64,000 bases of DNA from NCBI GenBank assembly GCA_965267185.1, contig OZ253937.1, positions 2,294,001 through 2,358,000 on the forward strand, given 5' to 3'. Source of the DNA: G965267185 sp965267185 (lineage in GTDB: Bacteria > Pseudomonadota > Alphaproteobacteria > UBA6615). This document shows, one piece after another, positions 8,867-17,921 of this stretch. The stretch's first letter is position 1. Every line of letters begins with the position of its first letter. A program made the translations under genes and the position numbers. The notes beneath the pieces were generated by a model. It searched no databases and was not told where the DNA came from. It saw only the letters and a program-made list of their open reading frames with translations.

Positions 8867-9239
8867 CTGTTCGCCTCAGCTACTGGTAGGTCGGTTTCCG
8901 AAAATACGCAAAAGTTCCAGCAAAACATCAGTAACCCGCGAGTAAATAAACTACGTCCGGATTCTCAACAAGCTAATCCGTCAATTAATGCGGCGTTTGA
9001 GACACCATGTCGCATCGCTATAAACCGGTCGGAAATTAATCAAACCAGCTAAGAACAAGCGGTATCGACGTGCTATTTCTTGGGCCGAAGGACTGCGATC
9101 GGATGGCGCATCGACACTGAAAAAACGGCGATTGCGATTGCCAATCATATTTGCTGCTGTCAAACAGCACGCAACGTCACATATTAGGGAGAGGCATAAG
9201 TGGCCGCACGGTGCGGTCAGCGACCAAGGAAACTCCGAC
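8867..9239. other. Divergent intergenic region between ctaC and tldD
   Basis: This 373-bp stretch must hold promoters for the leftward oxidase operon and the rightward tldD gene. Toward ctaC a weak candidate pair is TTGTTG and TATTTA with a 17-bp spacer (minus strand, near 8942-8970). Toward tldD there is a small hairpin, TGCTGT-CAA-ACAGCA, at 9155-9169, and an AAGGA ribosome site nine bases before the ATG. I see no convincing protein gene, RNA gene or clear Fnr-type palindrome here. Confidence 0.4.
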
Positions 9240-10673
9240 ATGAGCGATATTGCACGGACCGACGATCTCTTTTTCAAGCGCACGGGCATGGACGCGAAAC
9301 GCGTAGAAAGCCTGACCGAAAGCGCGATTGGCGATGCCGACGACGGCGAGTTGTTCCTTGAATATCAGCAAAGCGAGAGCATTACCTTTGACGACGGCAG
9401 AGTCCGTAACGCCAGCTTCGACACCTCGCAGGGCTTCGGGTTGCGTGCCGTATCCGGAGAGGCCACCGGCTACGCCCACTCGACCGAACTTTCGGAAGCC
9501 GCGATCGCCCGTGCCGGGGAAACCGTACGCGCGGTGCGTGGTGGAGCCTCGGGCACGGTCGCGGATGCGCCCGCCGGTACCAACCGCGACCTCTACGCCG
9601 ACATAAACCCGCTGGGATCACCGACTTTTGAAGAGAAGGTCGGCCTGCTGAGCGACATCGACGCTTATGCACGCGCGGCTGATTCGAGGGTCCGCCAAGT
9701 CACGGCCTCGCTGGCCGGGAGTTGGCAGGCCATTCAGATCGTACGGGTTGGTGGGTTACGGGTCGCCGATGTCCGGCCTTTAGTGCGGCTCAACGTGTCC
9801 ATCGTCGTCGGTGAAGGTGATCGCCAAGAGTCCGGTTCCCAGGGGGTCGGCGGCCGCGCCGCCTACGACCAGTGGTTGAGCCCCGATAATTGGCATGCGC
9901 AGGTCGACGAGGCGTTGCGCCAAGCGCTGGTTAATCTGGAGTCGGTTCCGGCTCCTGCTGGCGAGATGCCAGTAGTCCTGGGGCCGGGCTGGCCGGGCGT
10001 TCTTTTGCACGAAGCGATCGGCCACGGACTCGAAGGTGATTTCAACCGCAAGAAAACATCGGCCTTCTCCGGCCTGTTGGGCGAACGCGTTGCCGCCCCC
10101 GGGGTCACGGTGGTCGACGATGGCACTATTCCCGACCGGCGCGGTTCCCTCACCATCGATGACGAAGGAACGCCCAGTTCCTACAACGTACTGATCGAAG
10201 ACGGCATTCTCAAAGGCTACATGCAAGACCGTATGAACGCCCGGCTCATGGGTGTCGCCCCCACCGGCAACGGCCGCCGGCAATCCTATGCCCACCATCC
10301 GATGCCGCGCATGACCAATACCTACATGCTCGACGGCGAGGCCGAACCGGAAGAGTGTATCCGGGCTGTTTCCAACGGCATTTACGCCGTCAATTTCGGC
10401 GGCGGACAGGTCGACATCACCAACGGAAAGTTCGTGTTCAGTTGCACCGAGGCGTACCTGATCGAAAACGGCAAACTCGGCGCACCGGTGAAGGGCGCTA
10501 CCCTAATCGGCAACGGCCCTGACTCTCTAACGCGGGTGAAACTGATCGGTAACGATAGCCGCCTCGACGACGGCGTCGGCACCTGCGGCAAGGATGGCCA
10601 GTCGGTTCCGGTCGGCGTCGGCCAGCCCACCATGTTGCTCGATTCCCTGACGGTCGGCGGCACGGCTGTCTAG
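9240..10673 (+). CDS. tldD: Metalloprotease TldD
   Basis: Large subunit of the TldD/PmbA (TldE) heterodimeric zinc protease, which in other bacteria degrades unfolded peptides and processes some modified peptides. It has 477 residues from the chosen ATG, the normal family length. The frame is open from 9132, but the ATG at 9240 has AAGGA nine bases upstream. The active-site HExxxH is HEAIGH at 257-262, followed by GLEGDFNRKK, and a conserved cysteine lies in FSCTEAYLIENGK near the C-terminus, as expected for the third ligand. The partner pmbA is in the same window at 18.5 kb, not adjacent. Confidence 0.95.
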   Translation: MSDIARTDDLFFKRTGMDAKRVESLTESAIGDADDGELFLEYQQSESITFDDGRVRNASFDTSQGFGLRAVSGEATGYAHSTELSEAAIARAGETVRAVRGGASGTVADAPAGTNRDLYADINPLGSPTFEEKVGLLSDIDAYARAADSRVRQVTASLAGSWQAIQIVRVGGLRVADVRPLVRLNVSIVVGEGDRQESGSQGVGGRAAYDQWLSPDNWHAQVDEALRQALVNLESVPAPAGEMPVVLGPGWPGVLLHEAIGHGLEGDFNRKKTSAFSGLLGERVAAPGVTVVDDGTIPDRRGSLTIDDEGTPSSYNVLIEDGILKGYMQDRMNARLMGVAPTGNGRRQSYAHHPMPRMTNTYMLDGEAEPEECIRAVSNGIYAVNFGGGQVDITNGKFVFSCTEAYLIENGKLGAPVKGATLIGNGPDSLTRVKLIGNDSRLDDGVGTCGKDGQSVPVGVGQPTMLLDSLTVGGTAV

Positions 10674-10722
10674 GGCGGTATCCTACGACACAGGGCAGCT
10701 ATGCAAATAAAGCATGGCTGAA

Positions 10723-10752
10723 TTGCAAACCTATACCATTCCGCAATATATG
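10723..10752 (+). promoter_or_regulatory. Weak promoter candidate for the EmrAB-like operon
   Basis: TTGCAA (10723-10728) is followed after 17-18 bp by ATATAT/TATATG (10746-10752), about 60 bp upstream of the efflux operon start. The hexamers match the general sigma-70 consensus only partly, so this is a tentative call. Confidence 0.25.
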
Positions 10753-10811
10753 TCGGCCTTAAACTGTAGGTTCGGGATCGCTCCCACCGCACCGCGGACA
10801 CTCGCCGACCC

Positions 10812-11969
10812 ATGCCAGATGATAGCCGCCTTGAGATGCCAGTTAGCAGCGGCGCCCCCTTCCAAGGGAGTGCACGGCGACGGCATCGGACTCGTCAGTT
10901 CCTGCGCGGTGGCATTCTTCTAGGGATAGCGCTTATTTTGCTCCTCTGGGCTGGGAACTGGGCCTTTAGTCAGTGGACCAAAATTACCGAAACCGACGCG
11001 CGCATCACGACCGATCAGATTGCAATTAGCAGCCGGGTGAGCGGCTGGGTGACAGAACTGCCGGTCATCGAAGGCGATCAAATCTCCCACGGCGACTTGT
11101 TGATCGGGATCGACGCGCGGGATGCAAATCTAAGGTTGGAAGAACTCGACGCGCGGCTTTTGGCGATTGGGGCGCAGCGCGCGCAGATATCGGCCGAGAC
11201 CGCGATGATCGACGCCCAGACACGCAGCCGCCAAGAGGCCGCAGAGTCGAAGGTCAAGGCAGCTCGCGCGGCAGTCACGGCAAGCTCCGAGCAACGCGAT
11301 CTGGCGCGCACGGATTTCGAAAGGATCGAATCTTTAACGGGAACGCGGGTCGTCTCCCAACAGCGTTTGGACCAGACACGTACCGAGCTGAGCCGGTCTG
11401 ACGAGCGCTACCAGGTAGCGGTCGCCAATCTCGCAGCTGCCGAGGCCGACGCGCGCGAGGCGGTCGCCGACCGGCAGAGGATTATCGTCAACGAAAATCT
11501 GTTGGATAAGCTGCGCTTCGAGGAAGCGCAAATCGCCTCACAGCGCGACCGCCGGGTCCTCGATATTGAAGACCGCACGATCCGCAGCCCGTTGAACGGG
11601 GTCGTATCGCGCACCTTCATCGATAAGGGTGAATTCGTGCGTCCCGGCCAACGCCTGATGCTGATCCACGATCCGGAAAACATTTGGGTCGAGGCGAATA
11701 TCAAGGAGACCGAGCTTCGCCATCTGGAACCCGGCATGCCGGTCCGGCTGTATGTCGATGCCTTCCCCGGTCAAGAATTCGAAGGTAGGGTCGAGCGCAT
11801 TGGCCAGGCCGCAACCAGCGAGTTCGCGCTTTTGCCCAACCCGAACCCTAGTGGCAACTTTACCAAGGTGACGCAACGTCTACCGATCCGCATTAGCGTG
11901 GCCCAACAACAGGGCCAACTGCGCCCCGGCATGCTGGTGGTGGTTGAAATTGACATCCCAGGCCGCTAG
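10812..11969 (+). CDS. HlyD/EmrA-type membrane fusion protein
   Basis: Periplasmic adaptor of a tripartite efflux pump. It has 385 residues: a basic cytoplasmic N-terminus, one membrane anchor at about 32-53, a first lipoyl half beginning near ITTDQIAISSRVSGWV, an alanine-, glutamate- and arginine-rich coiled-coil hairpin (about 105-240), the second half with IRSPLNGVVSR, and a beta-barrel domain. The next gene is an EmrB-type transporter whose frame overlaps this one by 26 bp, fixing the pairing. No outer-membrane TolC-like gene is in the window. No clear ribosome site precedes the ATG at 10812, and the ATG at 10836 is an alternative. Substrate is unknown. Confidence 0.88.
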   Translation: MPDDSRLEMPVSSGAPFQGSARRRHRTRQFLRGGILLGIALILLLWAGNWAFSQWTKITETDARITTDQIAISSRVSGWVTELPVIEGDQISHGDLLIGIDARDANLRLEELDARLLAIGAQRAQISAETAMIDAQTRSRQEAAESKVKAARAAVTASSEQRDLARTDFERIESLTGTRVVSQQRLDQTRTELSRSDERYQVAVANLAAAEADAREAVADRQRIIVNENLLDKLRFEEAQIASQRDRRVLDIEDRTIRSPLNGVVSRTFIDKGEFVRPGQRLMLIHDPENIWVEANIKETELRHLEPGMPVRLYVDAFPGQEFEGRVERIGQAATSEFALLPNPNPSGNFTKVTQRLPIRISVAQQQGQLRPGMLVVVEIDIPGR

Positions 11970-13530
11970 CGCAGACACCTCCGGGTACGGCCGGACCCAC
12001 GGCCTTCTCATCGTCATAATGTCGCTCACGTCCAGCATGGCGCTGGCGCTATCCGGCACAATTATCAACGTCGCGGTGCCCGACATTATGGGGGCGTTCG
12101 GGGTCGGTCAGGATCTGGCCCAATGGATGGCGACCGCGTTTTTCGCTGCGATGACCGTAGGCCTGCTGGCAAGTACCTGGGCGATCCGCTCGTTCGGCCA
12201 ACGCCACGTGTTCGTTGGCATGATGGGCGTGTTCTTGGTCGCATCGGTGTTCGGTGGCACCGCCCAGGAATTCAACGTCATTATCATGGCCCGCGCGGTT
12301 CAGGGTTTCGCCGCCGGTATTATTCTGCCGCTGACGCAGCTTGCCATGTACAAAGTGTTCGGACCCGACCGGCGATCGACGGCGAACGGTTGGTTCGGTC
12401 TCAGCTTCGTGCTCGGCCCTGGCATCGGTCCCTGGGTCGGCGGCATGGCGATCGACGCATTCGACTGGCGTTTCACATTCTATGTTGCGCTACCCTTCGC
12501 CGCCGCGACGGCGCTCTTGGGGAGCTTCGTGTTGCCAACGCGCGAGGAGTCCGGGCCGCGCCCCAATTTTGACTGGCTCGGGTTTGCACTACTCTCGACA
12601 GCAATACTCTCCGCGCTAACCGGCTTATCCAACGGCCAGCGCCTCGGCTGGGCATCGGATAGCGTGGTCTTTTCACTGGCCCTCGGCGTATTTTGTACCG
12701 TCGCTTTCATTCTGTGGGAGTGGTGGCACGACGATCCGATCCTACAAGTTCGGCATTTCAACTCCCGTCAATTCGCCGCCGCCAATGTGATCTCCTTCCT
12801 GTTCGGCGCCGGCCTGTTCGGCTCGCTGTACCTAACACCGATATTCGTTCAACTGGTTCAGAGCTACACGCCGACCCGGGCCGGGCTGGTTTTGATTCCG
12901 GCCGGTCTCATCCTCGGCGTCGTGATGCCGCTGATGGGCCGGATCGGCGACCGCATTCCGCCTGCCATTCCGATCATCTTCGGGTCCGCCGGTTTCGCCT
13001 GGTCGAATTATGCGCTGGGTATCGTCGACGCAAATACCGGGTTCTGGACGTTTGCGATTATCGTGATGATCGGCCGTGCCACCCATGCGGCTGTTTTTCC
13101 CGCGTTGATGGGCGCCGGCCTGCGTAACATGCGGCCGGATCAGATCCCCTCGGCTAACGGCACCATCAACTTCACCCGCCAGTTGGGCGGCGCCTTCGGG
13201 ATCAACCTGCTGGCGATTTTCCTCGAGCAACGAATAGCGTTTTTCAGCGATGCCTTTGCCGCATCGCAATCGTTGGCAAACTCCGCAACGACAGAACTGC
13301 TCGACAAGGTGGAAAACTTACTGGCGACCGGCGGTCTTCCCGAAACGATTCAGGAGCCCGGAGCGATGATCTATCTGGGGCGGGTTCTCTCAGCGCAAGC
13401 GACCGCGCTGGCGTTCCGCGATACATTCCTCATGTTCGCGATCTTTTCCTTTTCCGCCGTCTTTTTCGCACTGTTCCTCGGCCGTCAGAAGGTCCGCGTC
13501 AGCACGACTGCCGCTCCGATTACGGACTAG
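11944..13530 (+). CDS. MFS drug:H+ antiporter, DHA2 (EmrB/QacA) family
   Basis: Fourteen-helix major facilitator exporter partnering the HlyD-type adaptor. The 528-residue protein begins its first helix around residue 23 (LLIVIMSLTSSMALALSGTIINVA). The motif-C-like segment LGPGIGPWVGG typical of antiporters is present in helix 5. Because the only early ATG (12018) would start inside helix 1, translation probably begins at the TTG at 11944, which overlaps the emrA-like gene by 26 bp and implies coupling. The stop overlaps the convergent gshA stop (13527-13530). Drug range cannot be predicted. Confidence 0.88.
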   Translation: MKLTSQAASADTSGYGRTHGLLIVIMSLTSSMALALSGTIINVAVPDIMGAFGVGQDLAQWMATAFFAAMTVGLLASTWAIRSFGQRHVFVGMMGVFLVASVFGGTAQEFNVIIMARAVQGFAAGIILPLTQLAMYKVFGPDRRSTANGWFGLSFVLGPGIGPWVGGMAIDAFDWRFTFYVALPFAAATALLGSFVLPTREESGPRPNFDWLGFALLSTAILSALTGLSNGQRLGWASDSVVFSLALGVFCTVAFILWEWWHDDPILQVRHFNSRQFAAANVISFLFGAGLFGSLYLTPIFVQLVQSYTPTRAGLVLIPAGLILGVVMPLMGRIGDRIPPAIPIIFGSAGFAWSNYALGIVDANTGFWTFAIIVMIGRATHAAVFPALMGAGLRNMRPDQIPSANGTINFTRQLGGAFGINLLAIFLEQRIAFFSDAFAASQSLANSATTELLDKVENLLATGGLPETIQEPGAMIYLGRVLSAQATALAFRDTFLMFAIFSFSAVFFALFLGRQKVRVSTTAAPITD

Positions 13531-14894
13531 TAAGCGTATTCCTCGAACGCGCGGCCGACGTCGCGGTCCCAGCGGCTGTAATAGGCCGCCAGTTTGTTCT
13601 CGGCCGGCGTTATGCCGGAGTCGACAATCTGCTCCAGGGTGGCGAGGAAGTGCGTTTCGTCCTGGCCCCAGAAATCTTCCTGGGCTCTGTTTTTGAGGCC
13701 CATACGGGCAATCTCAAGTACCTCACGCGCGATGTCGAGCACCTGGCGGTTGCGGAACGGCGCCTCGAGCCCGGTGACCGGCACTTCGTTGCGTAATTCG
13801 ATCACTTCGTCGGCCGTCCAATCCTTGATCAGATCCCAAGCCGCATCCATCGCCTCGTTGTCGTAAAGCAATCCCACCCACAAAGCCGGCAGCGCGCAGA
13901 TGCGCCGCCACGGCCCGCCGTCCGCGCCGCGCATTTCGATGTAACGCTTGAGCCGCACCTCCGGGAAGAGCGTTGTGGTGTGATCGGTCCAATCGCCCAT
14001 CGTGGGCTTTTCGCCAGGTAGCGCCGGCAATTTACCGTCCATGAAGTCGCGGAACGATTGGCCGCTGGCATCGATGTACTCGCCGTCGCGGACGACAAAA
14101 TACATCGGGGTGTCGAGCACATAGTCGACATAGCGCTCAAAACCGAAATCGTCGTCGAACACGAACGGCAAGATGCCCGAACGGTCCGGATCGGTGTCAG
14201 TCCAGACGAGGCTGCGCAGACTGATGTAGCCCGTCGCCTCGCCTTCGCGGAACGGCGAGTTGGCAAATAGCGCGGTCGCAACGGGCTGTAACGCCATGCC
14301 AATGCGCATCTTGCGCGCCATGTCGGCTTCGCTGGCAAAATCCAGGTTCACCTGAACGGTGCAGGTCCGCAACATCATGTCGAGGCCCATGGACCCCTTT
14401 TTGGGCATGTATTCGCGCATGATCTTGTACCGGCCCTTGGGCATCCACGGCACGTCTTCGCGGCGCAGCGACGGGTGAAACCCGATGCCGATCATGGCGA
14501 CACCAAGTTCCTTGTTGACCTCGCGGATCTGCCGCAGATGCTCGTGCACTTCGTCGCAAGTCTCGTGCAAGGTCTCGACCGGCGCTCCCGAAAGCTCGAA
14601 CTGGCCGCCGGGCTCCAATGATACGTTGGCGCCGCTATCGCTGGTCAGAGCGATCACGTTTTCGCCCTCGAAAACCGGTTTCCAGCCAAACTGCCGCATC
14701 CCGTTCAACAGATCACGAATCCCCGGATTACCGTCATAGGCCAGCGGGCTGTGATCATCGATACGGAACGCGAATTTTTCGTGTTCGGTGCCGATGCGCC
14801 AATCTTCGGGCGGCTTATTGCCGGCCTCAAACCATTCGACCAACTGAGCTTTGGATTCAATAACCGGGCCGCCGCCGGTGGAAGGAGCTGCCAT
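13527..14894 (-). CDS. gshA: Glutamate-cysteine ligase, plant/alphaproteobacterial (GCS2-like) type
   Basis: Catalyses ATP-dependent joining of glutamate and cysteine, the first step of glutathione synthesis. The 455-residue protein matches the plant-like ligase rather than the E. coli type: it has GTEHEKFAFR at about 35-44, LEPGGQFELSGAP, and a WTDTDPDRSGILPF segment. The frame is open upstream to 14951 and would overlap the preceding rsmE gene; the ATG at 14894 (MAAPSTGGG) is preferred and leaves 32 bp after the rsmE stop. It is probably expressed with rsmE. A gamma-glutamylcyclotransferase-like gene lies 2.3 kb away. Confidence 0.95.
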   Translation of the reverse strand: MAAPSTGGGPVIESKAQLVEWFEAGNKPPEDWRIGTEHEKFAFRIDDHSPLAYDGNPGIRDLLNGMRQFGWKPVFEGENVIALTSDSGANVSLEPGGQFELSGAPVETLHETCDEVHEHLRQIREVNKELGVAMIGIGFHPSLRREDVPWMPKGRYKIMREYMPKKGSMGLDMMLRTCTVQVNLDFASEADMARKMRIGMALQPVATALFANSPFREGEATGYISLRSLVWTDTDPDRSGILPFVFDDDFGFERYVDYVLDTPMYFVVRDGEYIDASGQSFRDFMDGKLPALPGEKPTMGDWTDHTTTLFPEVRLKRYIEMRGADGGPWRRICALPALWVGLLYDNEAMDAAWDLIKDWTADEVIELRNEVPVTGLEAPFRNRQVLDIAREVLEIARMGLKNRAQEDFWGQDETHFLATLEQIVDSGITPAENKLAAYYSRWDRDVGRAFEEYAY

Positions 14895-14926
14895 ATCTCG
14901 CCGTGCCGTCCTAACTGGGTAACCGC

Positions 14927-15739
14927 TTAGTGGGCTCGGCCCCCACGCCAATCGCCCGCGACTGCTTGAATTACAGAAAGGGCGGCAATCGCTGCCGTAT
15001 CGGCACGCATCACGCGTGGCCCCAACCCGATCCTTGTAACAAAGGGCAGTATAGCAAGGGCGTCAAGTTCGTCGGGGGCAAATCCGCCCTCCGGGCCCAC
15101 CAAAACGGCGCATGGCTGGGCTGCTCCAGCCGCAGAAGTCTGGGCCGCAAGCCCGCCAGCCGCCTCGGCGATCGGCTGACCACCCCCGGTCTCGTCCCCC
15201 ACCAGTAAGCGGCGGTTCTCAGGCCACGAAGCCAGTAAATCGGTCAAGGGCACGGGCTCACCGACCTCGGGCACGGTCAAGCGCTCGCATTGTTCAGCCG
15301 CTTCGACGGCATTGGCCCGCAACCGGCCGGTATTCACGCGGGTCATTTGGGTTCGCGCCGTCATCACGGGGATAAGGCGGCTGACACCAAGTTCGGTCGC
15401 CTTTGCGGCAACAAAATCGATGCGTCCGCGCTTTATCGGCGCGAAGGCCAGCCACAGATCGGGCTCGGCGGTCTGTGGCCGCAGGCTTCCGTCGACGCTG
15501 AGCTCGACCGAACGCTTACCAAGGGAGGTTACTCGACCCTCCCATTCACCATCGCGGCCGTTGAACAGCGACACCGTGTCGCCCGCGGCCGCCCGCATCA
15601 CGTTGGTAAGGTAGTGAGACTGCTCCTTGCCGAGCACGATCCCCACCCCACCGGACAGATCATCGGTGATGAACAAACGCAATTTCGGCAGCCGCGGTGC
15701 AGCCGTTTGATCGGGAGAGTTTGGGGGTTCTGTAGACAA
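14927..15739 (-). CDS. rsmE: 16S rRNA (uracil(1498)-N3)-methyltransferase RsmE
   Basis: SPOUT-class methyltransferase modifying U1498 of 16S rRNA with S-adenosylmethionine. It has 270 residues with an N-terminal PUA-like domain (SHYLTNVMRAAAGDTVSLFNG) and a C-terminal trefoil knot carrying VGPEGGF (about 214-220) and RIGLGPRVMRADTA. There is no early ATG; the TTG at 15739 is the likely start, placing a proline-rich leader before LPKLRLFITDD. It is divergent from ubiA with only 16 bp between the two start codons, so their promoters overlap. Confidence 0.94.
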   Translation of the reverse strand: MSTEPPNSPDQTAAPRLPKLRLFITDDLSGGVGIVLGKEQSHYLTNVMRAAAGDTVSLFNGRDGEWEGRVTSLGKRSVELSVDGSLRPQTAEPDLWLAFAPIKRGRIDFVAAKATELGVSRLIPVMTARTQMTRVNTGRLRANAVEAAEQCERLTVPEVGEPVPLTDLLASWPENRRLLVGDETGGGQPIAEAAGGLAAQTSAAGAAQPCAVLVGPEGGFAPDELDALAILPFVTRIGLGPRVMRADTAAIAALSVIQAVAGDWRGGRAH

Positions 15740-15755
15740 TGGGCTAACAATAGTT

Positions 15756-16679
15756 GTGGTGACCGACTCGCAACATCATAACGCCAGTGACATACCGCGC
15801 GGCAACTGGGTCGACCGGCTGACGCCTCGGGCAACGCATCCCTATCTGCGCCTCGCGCGGTTCGATCGGCCAATCGGTACCTGGCTCCTGTTGCTGCCGG
15901 GCTGGTGGGCGCTGGCGCTGGCGCCCGACGGCGGCTGGCCTGACCCCTGGCTATTCGCGCTATTCGGTATCGGCGCCATTTTGATGCGCGGCGGCGGCTG
16001 CGTGATCAACGACCTGTTCGACCGCGACTTCGACGCCCGCGTCGCCCGCACCGCCGACCGGCCAATCGCGTCCGGAGCGATTTCGGTGCCGCGCGCGCTG
16101 GTCTTTCTCGCTGCCTTGTTCGGCGTGAGCCTGCTGATTTTGCTCCAGTTCAACCTGTTTGCAATCGTCGTCGGCGCGTTGAGCCTGGTTCTTGTTGTCC
16201 CTTACCCGCTGATGAAACGCATCACTTGGTGGCCGCAGGCTTGGCTCGGCTTGACCTTCAACTGGGGCGCCTTACTGGGCTGGGCAGCGGTGCGCGGCGA
16301 CATCGCCGCACCGGCGCTCATTCTCTACGTCTCCGGCTTCTTCTGGACACTCGCCTACGACACCATTTACGCCCACCAGGACAAAGAAGACGACGCTCTG
16401 GTCGGTATCAAATCGACCGCCCGCTTACTCGGCGACAACTCGCGGCCATGGATTGCCGGCTTCTTTGCCATCTGTCTCATACTGCTCGCGCTTGCCGGTT
16501 GGCGCGTCGGCCTCGCTTGGCCGTTCTATGCCGGGCTTGGGTTGGCCACAATTCACGCCATATGGCAAACGGTAAGCGCCGATTTCGGCAATCCCAAGAA
16601 CTGCCTCGCCCGCTTCAAGTCCAATCGCGACCTCGGCCTCATCGTGCTGGCCGCTATCGTCGCCGGCCAAGTGATCTAG
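15756..16679 (+). CDS. ubiA: 4-hydroxybenzoate octaprenyltransferase
   Basis: Membrane prenyltransferase attaching the polyprenyl tail to 4-hydroxybenzoate in ubiquinone synthesis. It has 307 residues and eight to nine helices. Both aspartate-rich motifs are present: NDLFDRDFD at 85-93, followed by RTADRPIASG, and YDTIYAHQDKEDD at 201-213, followed by GIKSTARLLG. The latter distinguishes UbiA from CtaB. The start is GTG at 15756, with a second GTG directly after it. Ubiquinone feeds the respiratory chain whose oxidase is encoded at the left of the window. Confidence 0.95.
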   Translation: MVTDSQHHNASDIPRGNWVDRLTPRATHPYLRLARFDRPIGTWLLLLPGWWALALAPDGGWPDPWLFALFGIGAILMRGGGCVINDLFDRDFDARVARTADRPIASGAISVPRALVFLAALFGVSLLILLQFNLFAIVVGALSLVLVVPYPLMKRITWWPQAWLGLTFNWGALLGWAAVRGDIAAPALILYVSGFFWTLAYDTIYAHQDKEDDALVGIKSTARLLGDNSRPWIAGFFAICLILLALAGWRVGLAWPFYAGLGLATIHAIWQTVSADFGNPKNCLARFKSNRDLGLIVLAAIVAGQVI

Positions 16680-16683
16680 CCGC

Positions 16684-17067
16684 TCACCCCTGTGGCGCAG
16701 GGGTCATCAACGAAAGTACGGCCCCCTGAGGGTCCTTGATGACGCCCATGCGGCCAACATTGGGAATATCGAACGGCGCCATCAAAACCACACCGCCCAG
16801 ATCGGCTGCCTTCGCGATCGCCTCATCGACATCGTCGACGGCGACATAGGACATCCAATGGGGCGGGGTTCCTTCTGGCACACCCTCCGGCATGGCCATC
16901 AAACCGCCGGCCATCTCGTCACCAGATTTGAGAATCCAATAGGTGCCGCCGCTCACATTGGGCATCTCGTCGAAATCCCAACCCAGCACTTTGCTATAGA
17001 AGGCCTTCGCGCCGTCGACATCGGTCGTCGACAACTCATTCCAATAAAACGTGCCGTGGTTCGCCAT
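16684..17067 (-). CDS. VOC (glyoxalase/bleomycin resistance) superfamily protein
   Basis: A 127-residue protein with two beta-alpha-beta-beta-beta modules, typical of the vicinal oxygen chelate fold: module one from FYWNELSTTDVDGAKAFY, module two from WMSYVAVDDVDEAIAKA to IKDPQGAVLSLM. The frame is open to 17136, but the ATG at 17067 (MANHGTF) has a good AGGAG six bases upstream. It follows the GGCT-like gene by 75 bp, and that gap holds a strong inverted repeat, so it probably has its own regulated promoter. The substrate is not predictable; homologues are loosely annotated as glyoxalase-like. Confidence 0.88.
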   Translation of the reverse strand: MANHGTFYWNELSTTDVDGAKAFYSKVLGWDFDEMPNVSGGTYWILKSGDEMAGGLMAMPEGVPEGTPPHWMSYVAVDDVDEAIAKAADLGGVVLMAPFDIPNVGRMGVIKDPQGAVLSLMTPAPQG

Positions 17068-17086
17068 TCTCGTCTCCTCTCCGAGC

Positions 17087-17114
17087 ATATACTTAACCAA
17101 TAAGTTAAGTATAT
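17087..17114. promoter_or_regulatory. 11-bp inverted repeat, operator candidate upstream of the VOC gene
   Basis: Perfect arms ATATACTTAAC (17087-17097) and GTTAAGTATAT (17104-17114) are separated by CAATAA. The site lies 20-47 bp upstream of the VOC start codon, just ahead of its ribosome site. This spacing and symmetry suit a dimeric winged-helix repressor (ArsR or MarR type). No regulator gene is adjacent. A factor-independent terminator is less likely because the arms are AT-rich. Confidence 0.6.
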
Positions 17115-17142
17115 CTTGAGCCGTGAAACAAAACAATGACCG

Positions 17143-17910
17143 TTAGACTCGCCCTTCGGTGACAATTTCATGGGCCGCATGCTGGCCCTCTACCGCAGCC
17201 TCTAACAGCTGCTGCACGCGTGTCGCCCGTAATTCGGCGTCATTGATGTGGGCGTGCACGAAATCAGCGAGCGCCACACCCGGAGCCAAACGGTCCCGCA
17301 TGAGCGCTAACGCATCGATTTGGCCGAGCGCGCCGTGCCGGCGGTTCTCCGCAGCCACCTCGGCCAGCGCGATGGGTTCACCCTCGCGGGCCACATGCCC
17401 GCGGAAACTCAGATAGGCATAAGCCTCGTTCAACTCGCCCTCTTCCGCCAGTTGCAACGTAATGCCGGTCAATCGAACGTAGTGATAGTTGTCCCATTCG
17501 GTGGGGTGCATTGCCGCCAACTGGTCGTCGTCGAGCCAATTAACCGCCACCGAGACAGTCGTGCCATCGACGTGACGCAGCGCCGCCGGCAAAGAACCGT
17601 AGGACGAGAAATGCGCCGAATAGACAACGTCGTGGTCGATGAGCCGGCCGCGCTGGACCGGGATCGGCGCATGCCGGGTGCCGTATTTCTGGCGTAGCCG
17701 CTGGGGCGACTGGTTGGAGCCATAGCCGATGACCGGATAGCGCCCCTTAGTCAGCGACCGGTCGAACGGCCGGGCCTCGCCCTCCACAAACGTGAAGGAC
17801 GTTTGCGTGATGTCGTAGGGGTAGCCGGCCGCACGCTTCAGCACCGGATCGGTCCGAAAGGGTTCGCGTTCCATGGCAACCATGTTGCCGCCAAGGCGTG
17901 CCCCCGACAA
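17143..17910 (-). CDS. Gamma-glutamylcyclotransferase-like (GGCT fold) protein
   Basis: A 255-residue protein I assign by pattern only. It has the GGCT/AIG2 hallmark YGSN (residues 63-66, in GYGSNQSPQRL), a following strand region ending VVYSAHFSSYGS, and WLDDDQLAAMHPTEWDNY, in which E138 sits where the catalytic glutamate of GGCT enzymes lies. It is longer at both ends than typical 140-190 residue cyclotransferases. The upstream DUF4170 gene ends 11 bp before the TTG at 17910; ATG codons at 17883 and 17874 are alternative starts. If active it would release pyroglutamate from gamma-glutamyl compounds, which is plausible near gshA but unproven. Confidence 0.6.
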   Translation of the reverse strand: MSGARLGGNMVAMEREPFRTDPVLKRAAGYPYDITQTSFTFVEGEARPFDRSLTKGRYPVIGYGSNQSPQRLRQKYGTRHAPIPVQRGRLIDHDVVYSAHFSSYGSLPAALRHVDGTTVSVAVNWLDDDQLAAMHPTEWDNYHYVRLTGITLQLAEEGELNEAYAYLSFRGHVAREGEPIALAEVAAENRRHGALGQIDALALMRDRLAPGVALADFVHAHINDAELRATRVQQLLEAAVEGQHAAHEIVTEGRV

Positions 17911-17921
17911 GCGGCTTGAGC

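Noticed and set aside
8981..9289. Possible 102-residue gene in the ctaC-tldD gap
   Set aside because: It overlaps the tldD start on the other strand, has no ribosome site or family, and sits in the promoter region.
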